Below are positions 6,531-9,822 of a stretch of 9,822 nt of DNA, one piece after another. The position numbers and the translations under genes were made by a program. Origin of the DNA: Anaerolineales bacterium UBA6131 (lineage in GTDB: Bacteria > Chloroflexota > Anaerolineae > UBA2200). The notes beneath the pieces were generated by a model. It made no database searches. It saw only the letters and a program-made list of their open reading frames with translations, and was not told where the DNA came from. The stretch covers positions 1-9,822 of the forward strand of contig DIVN01000114.1 of the NCBI GenBank assembly GCA_002435875.1. The letters are read 5' to 3'. Position 1 is the stretch's first letter. Every line of letters starts with the position of its first letter.

Positions 6531-6992
6531 CTAGCTTGCCGCTTCGGCAGCTGCCTTGACGAGTACCGCCACTTCGGACACGATCCCCGACGGCAGCCGA
6601 ACCAGCACCTTGTGTTGGCCGAGCAAGTGGATTGGCTCGTCCAATTCAATCTTCCGCTTGTCAATCGGCTCTTCAGTCCGCCTTTCGATCTCTGCAGCGA
6701 TGTCGGCCGTCGTGATGGAGCCGTAAAGCTTGCCTTTCTCACTAGCCTTCGCTTCAAAGACCAAGGTGAGGCCCGCGAGCCGCTCTGCAAGCGCAGTGCT
6801 ATCTGTGTGTATACGCTCATCACGCTGTTGCTCAATTGCGCGCTGAACCTCGGTCCGCCGAATGGCGCCTTGTGTTGCTATGACCGCCAGACCCCGCGGC
6901 AACAGATAGTTGCGCGCGTAGCCATCAGCTACTTTCTTGATCTCTCCAGCCTTGCCCAGCCGTCTGATATCCTTGAGTAGAAGAACTTCCAC
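6531..6992 (-). CDS. rplI: 50S ribosomal protein L9
   Basis: The product is 153 residues, close to the usual length of about 150 for L9, which binds 23S rRNA near the L1 stalk and helps hold the reading frame. The N-terminal domain shows the family signature: EVLLLKDIRRLGKAGEI, then VADGYARNYLLPRGLA. A long connecting helix and a C-terminal domain (KLYGSITTADIAAEI, IELDEPIHLLGQHKV) follow. The start is GTG 6992, preceded by GGAGGG (7002-7007). The longer open frame upstream has no homology. rplI often lies with rpsF, ssb and rpsR. Here it stands apart, with its own promoter and a small zinc-ribbon gene downstream. Confidence 0.96.
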   Translation of the reverse strand: MEVLLLKDIRRLGKAGEIKKVADGYARNYLLPRGLAVIATQGAIRRTEVQRAIEQQRDERIHTDSTALAERLAGLTLVFEAKASEKGKLYGSITTADIAAEIERRTEEPIDKRKIELDEPIHLLGQHKVLVRLPSGIVSEVAVLVKAAAEAAS

Positions 6993-7041
6993 GCCGCTAT
7001 TCCCTCCAGCTCGAGTGTTCGAATCCTGTGCCCACACGACT

Positions 7042-7070
7042 ATTCTACTGCCAATCGGCGCCGAAACCAA
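7042..7070 (-). promoter_or_regulatory. Probable promoter of rplI
   Basis: On the minus strand TTGGTT (7065-7070) and TAGAAT (7042-7047) are 17 nt apart. The -10 box matches 5/6, and the -35 box is weak. The start of transcription would fall near 7035, giving a leader of about 40 nt. Confidence 0.55.
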
Positions 7071-7102
7071 GCCTCGATGTTGTAGCTTGGATCTCTGCGC
7101 GT

Positions 7103-7148
7103 GTAAGTGAAAGGGCAAGGATATGCTTCGCCTTGCCCTTTCACTTAC
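7103..7148 (-). terminator. 18-bp perfect-stem hairpin after the SPFH operon
   Basis: The arms at 7103-7120 and 7131-7148 are perfect reverse complements over 18 bp (GTAAGTGAAAGGGCAAGG in the first arm), around a 10-nt loop. It lies about 30 nt after the SPFH gene stop and before the rplI promoter. It therefore separates two same-strand units. No T-tract follows on the minus strand. Confidence 0.75.
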
Positions 7149-7178
7149 TTGCACACATGCCCGACGGGCGACGTGTAA

Positions 7179-8228
7179 CTACAGCTTGTTCCCACAGTTG
7201 TTGCAGAACTTGGATCCAAGCGGGTTGTCCTGCCCGCAGTTAGAGCATTTGACAGTACTGCCGAGGGTGCTCCCGCAGTTGTTACAGAACTTGGCCCCCA
7301 CCGGGTTTGCAGTTCCGCACTTGGGGCAAGCTACTGCGGCTCCGCTGGTGGCTGCTGGGCGCTCTCTTGGTCCTTTCATGGCCTCGCTTATGGCCCCCGC
7401 CATGGCGGCCCCAACACCGACTCCCGCGCCAAGACCGACGCCAGCGCCAACCATCGATCCGGCCTCTCCTCCGGCGGTCGCGGCATCCCCCATAGCACGT
7501 GCGGCCTTGAACTGCAGGTAGGCCTGCATATCACCAATGGCGCCCATGGAGGCCCGCTCGTCGATGGCCTTGGCGGTTTCGTCCGTAGGGCTGATCGCGT
7601 TGACATACAGTGACTTGAGCAGCATGCCCACGTTGGCAAAATCATCCTGTGCCTTGGCCCTGACCCCAGCCGCGATCTCCTCATACATCTTGGGCATATC
7701 GAACAGGGAAGTCTTGCTCTCGCCGATCAGGTCAATCAGCTTGCTTACGATCATGCTGCGCAGGAAGTTGGCGATCTGTGTGGTGTCGTACATCCCTTGC
7801 GAGCCAACAATCTTGTTGACGAACAACTGCGGATCAGCCACCTGCATCGAATACGTGCCGAAAGCTCGCAGGCGAACTATGCCCAGATCTTGATCGCGAA
7901 GGGCAATTGGCTCTGGCGTGCCCCATTTCTGATCGAGGAACTCCTTCATGTTGACAAAGTACACTTCGGCTTTGAAGGGGGTTTGGCCACTGAATGGGAT
8001 GCTGATCAGCCGTATCAGGAGCGGAATGTTGGCCGTGCTGATGGTGTGTCTGCCTGGTCCAAAGGTGTCCAGCGCTTTGCCATCGCGGAAGAACACCGCC
8101 GACTGGCTCTCGCGCACAATGAGCTGGGATCCGAGCCGGAAATCGCCCGACCCAGCTTCTGGGACACGGTGAACAATCTCCTTTGCAGATGCATCCAGGT
8201 ACTCGATAATGTCAAAGACTCTTGCCAT
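7179..8228 (-). CDS. SPFH/virion-core protein with two C-terminal zinc ribbons (YdjI-like)
   Basis: The product is 349 residues. Residues 1-240 have the pattern of the SPFH 'virion core' group related to Bacillus YdjI: DIIEYLD, a GSQLIVRESQSAVFFRDGK strand pair, FGPGRHTI, and later FGTYSMQVADP and an alpha-helical segment rich in charged residues. Residues 250-285 are a Gly/Ala/Val-rich linker. Two near-identical zinc ribbons close the protein (Cys 301, 304, 315, 318 and 328, 331, 342, 345), each with FCNNCG. SPFH proteins form ring or cage assemblies on membranes. YdjI works with the PspA-like YdjF in membrane stress. No transmembrane helix is visible, so membrane contact probably depends on partners. 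The start is ATG 8228 with AGGAGG 6 nt upstream. It is the last gene of the three-gene unit. Confidence 0.88.
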   Translation of the reverse strand: MARVFDIIEYLDASAKEIVHRVPEAGSGDFRLGSQLIVRESQSAVFFRDGKALDTFGPGRHTISTANIPLLIRLISIPFSGQTPFKAEVYFVNMKEFLDQKWGTPEPIALRDQDLGIVRLRAFGTYSMQVADPQLFVNKIVGSQGMYDTTQIANFLRSMIVSKLIDLIGESKTSLFDMPKMYEEIAAGVRAKAQDDFANVGMLLKSLYVNAISPTDETAKAIDERASMGAIGDMQAYLQFKAARAMGDAATAGGEAGSMVGAGVGLGAGVGVGAAMAGAISEAMKGPRERPAATSGAAVACPKCGTANPVGAKFCNNCGSTLGSTVKCSNCGQDNPLGSKFCNNCGNKL

Positions 8229-8315
8229 CTAGATCCTCCTATGCGTGGCGAATTACGCTGCCTCCGAAATCGTCAATACGTGAGAATACGACGGTGTTTG
8301 TGCTAACGTAACCAA

Positions 8316-8843
8316 TCACAGCGTCCCGATCTGCAGAATTGCGTCTTGTCTCCTGCTGAAATAGTCGTTCATCTCCTCCAAGGCTTCCAGCAGGGTGCTT
8401 CCCGCTTTTGTCAACGACTCGTCACCTGGAGTGGCGGACACGGCATCGATGAGCTGCCTTAGCTCGCCTGCCTTCTCCAGCATCGCCGCATCATACTGGT
8501 ACAGGGCCTCGAGCTCGGCCTCTGTGACCTTCTTCGCGTCGAACAATCCGGAGTATCCGTAGCTAGCGGTCTTCAGACGGTCGATGAGCAACTGCAACCT
8601 CATCAGCGAGCGATCAAGCACGAGCAGTGCACCCAGACGGCCTTCTGTCGCAAGCCGGACCTCAATGCTGTTGAGGCGACGCCGCTGTTCCTGTAAACCA
8701 GCAGCTACCTTTAGCCGGATGAGCTTGTCGGCTTCACGGCAGATCTCTTTATCCTTATACCCTTTGTAGCCTGGCACTTCCTTGACGAGGTTCTCTAGCT
8801 GGTTGTATGCGGCCTCAATGCGCTTCTTTGCGTCTTCGGGCAT
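8316..8843 (-). CDS. Conserved-looking helical protein of the SPFH operon, function unknown
   Basis: The product is 175 residues, strongly charged and predicted almost wholly helical by eye. Heptad-like stretches occur at KKRIEAAYNQLENLVKE, ADKLIRLKVAAGLQEQRRRL and AELEALYQYDAAMLEKAGEL. There is no signal peptide, membrane helix or cysteine pair. The segment YGYSGLFDAKKVTEAELEAL in the middle stands out as a possible fixed motif. PspA-like coiled-coil proteins accompany SPFH proteins in the Bacillus ydj operon, but this one is shorter and I see no clear PspA signature. The start ATG 8843 has AGGAGG 8 nt upstream. The gene lies 37 bp after the membrane winged-helix gene and 87 bp before the SPFH gene, so a shared transcript is likely. 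I do not recognise the family. Confidence 0.8.
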   Translation of the reverse strand: MPEDAKKRIEAAYNQLENLVKEVPGYKGYKDKEICREADKLIRLKVAAGLQEQRRRLNSIEVRLATEGRLGALLVLDRSLMRLQLLIDRLKTASYGYSGLFDAKKVTEAELEALYQYDAAMLEKAGELRQLIDAVSATPGDESLTKAGSTLLEALEEMNDYFSRRQDAILQIGTL

Positions 8844-8880
8844 GACTTATACCTCCTGTAGTAGTACACTGGCACCAAGA

Positions 8881-9393
8881 TCACAGAAACAGATCAAATC
8901 CACAATAGGGACACTTGATCACGCCTTTGCCAACAACCTCACGGATGCCTCCGCAGTTGGGGCACTTGGTCGTGCGCATCTCAGTGGCGTCGCGGCCATA
9001 GAGTATGCCTTCTTCCCAGTTGATGTATCCGCTGAACAACTCTTTACCCACCAGTGAGTATACATAATCTCTAACCTGGCTACGCGTCAGGCCCATCTCT
9101 ATGGCCAGATCATCGACATGTACTCTTCCACGTGCGCGGACTATGCTGAGCAGCTTGCTTTGTTTGGCTGCCTCAGAGAGCGCACGCGCCTCCCTCGCGC
9201 TGTGAAACCAAAGGAATGCTCCTGCTCCAACTAACGGGAGGCATAACACCAGAAGCACGAGCGCACCGAGGAGAAAACCTGAGTAGCGCAGGCTGCCTTC
9301 GGTCCAGCCTGCGACGAGATAGAGCATACCTGCCAGACCAAGGATGAGGCCCAGTACGATCAGGGCTATCGAAGCAAGCCTGCCGTGTGTCAA
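8881..9393 (-). CDS. Two-helix membrane protein with winged-helix-like and zinc-ribbon domains
   Basis: The product is 170 residues. Two membrane helices lie at about 8-28 (ALIVLGLILGLAGMLYLVAG) and 39-61. A cytoplasmic part follows. Residues about 75-125 resemble a winged-helix or PCI-like unit: KLLSIVRARGRVHVDDLAIEM, then GLTRSQVRDYVYSLVGKELF and a beta wing with GYINWEEGILY. The end is a zinc ribbon with CPNC (144-147) and CPYCG (161-165). The start is TTG 9393, chosen because AGGAGG sits 8 nt before it. The longer frame begins before the ribosome binding site. It is the first gene of the operon and directly follows the promoter at 9438-9466. It could anchor the SPFH protein at the membrane, as YdjG and YdjH are thought to do for YdjI (inference). 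A DNA-binding role is also possible. Confidence 0.8.
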   Translation of the reverse strand: MTHGRLASIALIVLGLILGLAGMLYLVAGWTEGSLRYSGFLLGALVLLVLCLPLVGAGAFLWFHSAREARALSEAAKQSKLLSIVRARGRVHVDDLAIEMGLTRSQVRDYVYSLVGKELFSGYINWEEGILYGRDATEMRTTKCPNCGGIREVVGKGVIKCPYCGFDLFL

Positions 9394-9401
9394 GGTTCTC
9401 A

Positions 9402-9407
9402 CCTCCT
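9402..9407 (-). promoter_or_regulatory. Ribosome binding site fixing the TTG start at 9393
   Basis: A perfect AGGAGG lies 8 nt before TTG 9393. Identical AGGAGG cores precede the other two genes of the operon (8852-8857 and 8235-8240), which supports uniform and strong translation of all three. Confidence 0.8.
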
Positions 9408-9437
9408 GTACCCAGTCCATTGATCGGGGCACAAATC

Positions 9438-9466
9438 ATTTTACACTCACTTCGCAGCCTGTCCAA
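9438..9466 (-). promoter_or_regulatory. Promoter of the three-gene SPFH operon
   Basis: On the minus strand TTGGAC (9461-9466) and TAAAAT (9438-9443) are exactly 17 nt apart. The start should be near 9431, about 38 nt before the TTG start at 9393. The -35 box overlaps one arm of an inverted repeat shared with the divergent promoter. Confidence 0.7.
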
Positions 9467-9481
9467 CTGCTACTTGACAGG
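9458..9481. promoter_or_regulatory. Inverted repeat across both divergent -35 boxes, possible operator
   Basis: CCTGTC (9458-9463) and GACAGG (9476-9481) are perfect reverse complements separated by 12 nt. Each arm overlaps the -35 box of one of the two back-to-back promoters. A dimeric regulator bound here could control both units. Part of the symmetry could come simply from two similar -35 boxes facing apart. Confidence 0.4.
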
Positions 9482-9502
9482 AGTGTATGATGGCGAGAGA
9501 AT
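9474..9502 (+). promoter_or_regulatory. Possible promoter for the rightward DUF624-like gene
   Basis: TTGACA (9474-9479) and GAGAAT (9497-9502) are 17 nt apart. The -35 box is perfect and the -10 box matches 4/6. It would leave an untranslated leader of about 170 nt before the start at 9680, in which I recognise no riboswitch. Confidence 0.45.
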
Positions 9503-9679
9503 CGACCCAGGGCGGCCATCCTCGCAGGTGCGCGCAAAAGGCAGGGGCATCTGCTGGTTCCGGCTGTCGAGGAGACCCGCTCGGATGCTGGTGAGCACAC
9601 GAATAATAGCCATGCACCTTCCAGCACCGGCGCGCACTCGCGGGTGGATTGGTCAAGGACTCAATCGGGGAGGCGTCAA

Positions 9680-9822
9680 TTGTCTCGGTTGGCAGCTACT
9701 CTTGTCACGATTGTCAATGGCACAGTGAGGTGGCTGGCGTGGCATTGGCTGTTTGTTGCCAATGCCGTGCTGGCTGTATTGACCGGCCTGCCCATTGCGG
9801 CGCCTGTGCTTATGGCGGCCAA
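9680..9822 (+). CDS. N-terminus of a DUF624-like membrane protein (3' partial)
   Basis: An open frame of 47 codons runs off the right edge. GGGGAGG (9667-9673) lies 6 nt before TTG 9680. The product starts with a short amphipathic segment ending in VRWLAWHW, then a membrane helix (LFVANAVLAVLTGLPIAAP) followed by VLMAA. A Trp-rich entry, an Asn in the first helix and a leucine-proline turn near a P-x-L-M-A-A end match the beginning of the DUF624 (YesL-like) family, which is often encoded with sugar ABC transporters. With so little visible, the family call is moderate. That this is a real membrane-protein gene is more certain. Confidence 0.6.
   Translation, partial: MSRLAATLVTIVNGTVRWLAWHWLFVANAVLAVLTGLPIAAPVLMAA

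Noticed and set aside
7008..7034. T-loop-like string TTCGAATCC resembling the end of a tRNA gene
   Set aside because: The flanks do not form a 5-bp T stem, and no acceptor or anticodon stem fits on either strand.
7497..7504. CACGTG core as a second parS
   Set aside because: Only the central hexamer matches. It lies inside the SPFH gene. The CACGTG near 1709 is likewise only a core match.
8752..8760. TTATCCTTA as a DnaA box
   Set aside because: It differs from TTATNCACA at two positions, is single and is inside a coding region. No cluster supports an origin here.
8881..8883. TGA stops (8881 and 8316 genes) read as selenocysteine because selC is present
   Set aside because: No SECIS-like stem follows. 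At 8316 the frame closes again within a few codons, and both proteins end naturally, the first just after its zinc ribbon.

Overview
The window looks like a chromosomal segment of a moderately GC-rich bacterium, most likely a member of the Chloroflexota (Anaerolineae-like). That assignment is an inference. It rests on the gene families (DUF58/DUF4129 pair, large GT-C-like membrane protein, SPFH protein with double zinc ribbon, DUF624-like protein), on clear Shine-Dalgarno sites combined with many TTG/GTG starts, and on general protein flavour. No rRNA, insertion sequence, CRISPR array or phage module was seen.

Layout. (1) 1-4167, plus strand: the tail of a probable DUF58 protein, a membrane protein with a DUF4129 tail, and an 834-residue membrane protein of glycosyltransferase type. 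This looks like a cell-envelope cluster. (2) 4186-4622, minus strand: rpsT (ribosomal protein S20) with a near-consensus promoter and a leader of about 120 nt. (3) 4691-4706: a perfect 16-bp parS (ParB-binding) palindrome between rpsT and a plus-strand methyltransferase (4728-5642) that carries a C-terminal zinc ribbon. (4) 5786-5923: a promoter and a complete selenocysteine tRNA (selC, anticodon UCA). A large hairpin at 6058-6110 closes this unit against the opposing one. (5) 6117-7070, minus strand: rplI (ribosomal protein L9) followed by a small zinc-ribbon protein. (6) 7103-9466, minus strand: a three-gene operon of a two-helix membrane protein with winged-helix and zinc-ribbon parts, a coiled-coil-type protein and an SPFH/virion-core protein with two zinc ribbons. 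It has its own promoter and a strong terminal hairpin. (7) 9474-9822, plus strand: a divergent promoter and the start of a DUF624-like membrane protein that runs off the window.

How the parts fit. Translation genes (rpsT, rplI, selC) are mixed with a chromosome-segregation site and envelope genes. The three-gene SPFH operon recalls the Bacillus YdjFGHI membrane-stress proteins. It is the best candidate here for a poorly described system. Three long stems of 15-18 bp without T-tracts lie at the ends of the minus-strand units, and one of them is hidden in the coding end of the opposing gene. Non-ATG starts are common: TTG is best supported for rpsT, the methyltransferase, the membrane winged-helix protein and the DUF624-like gene.
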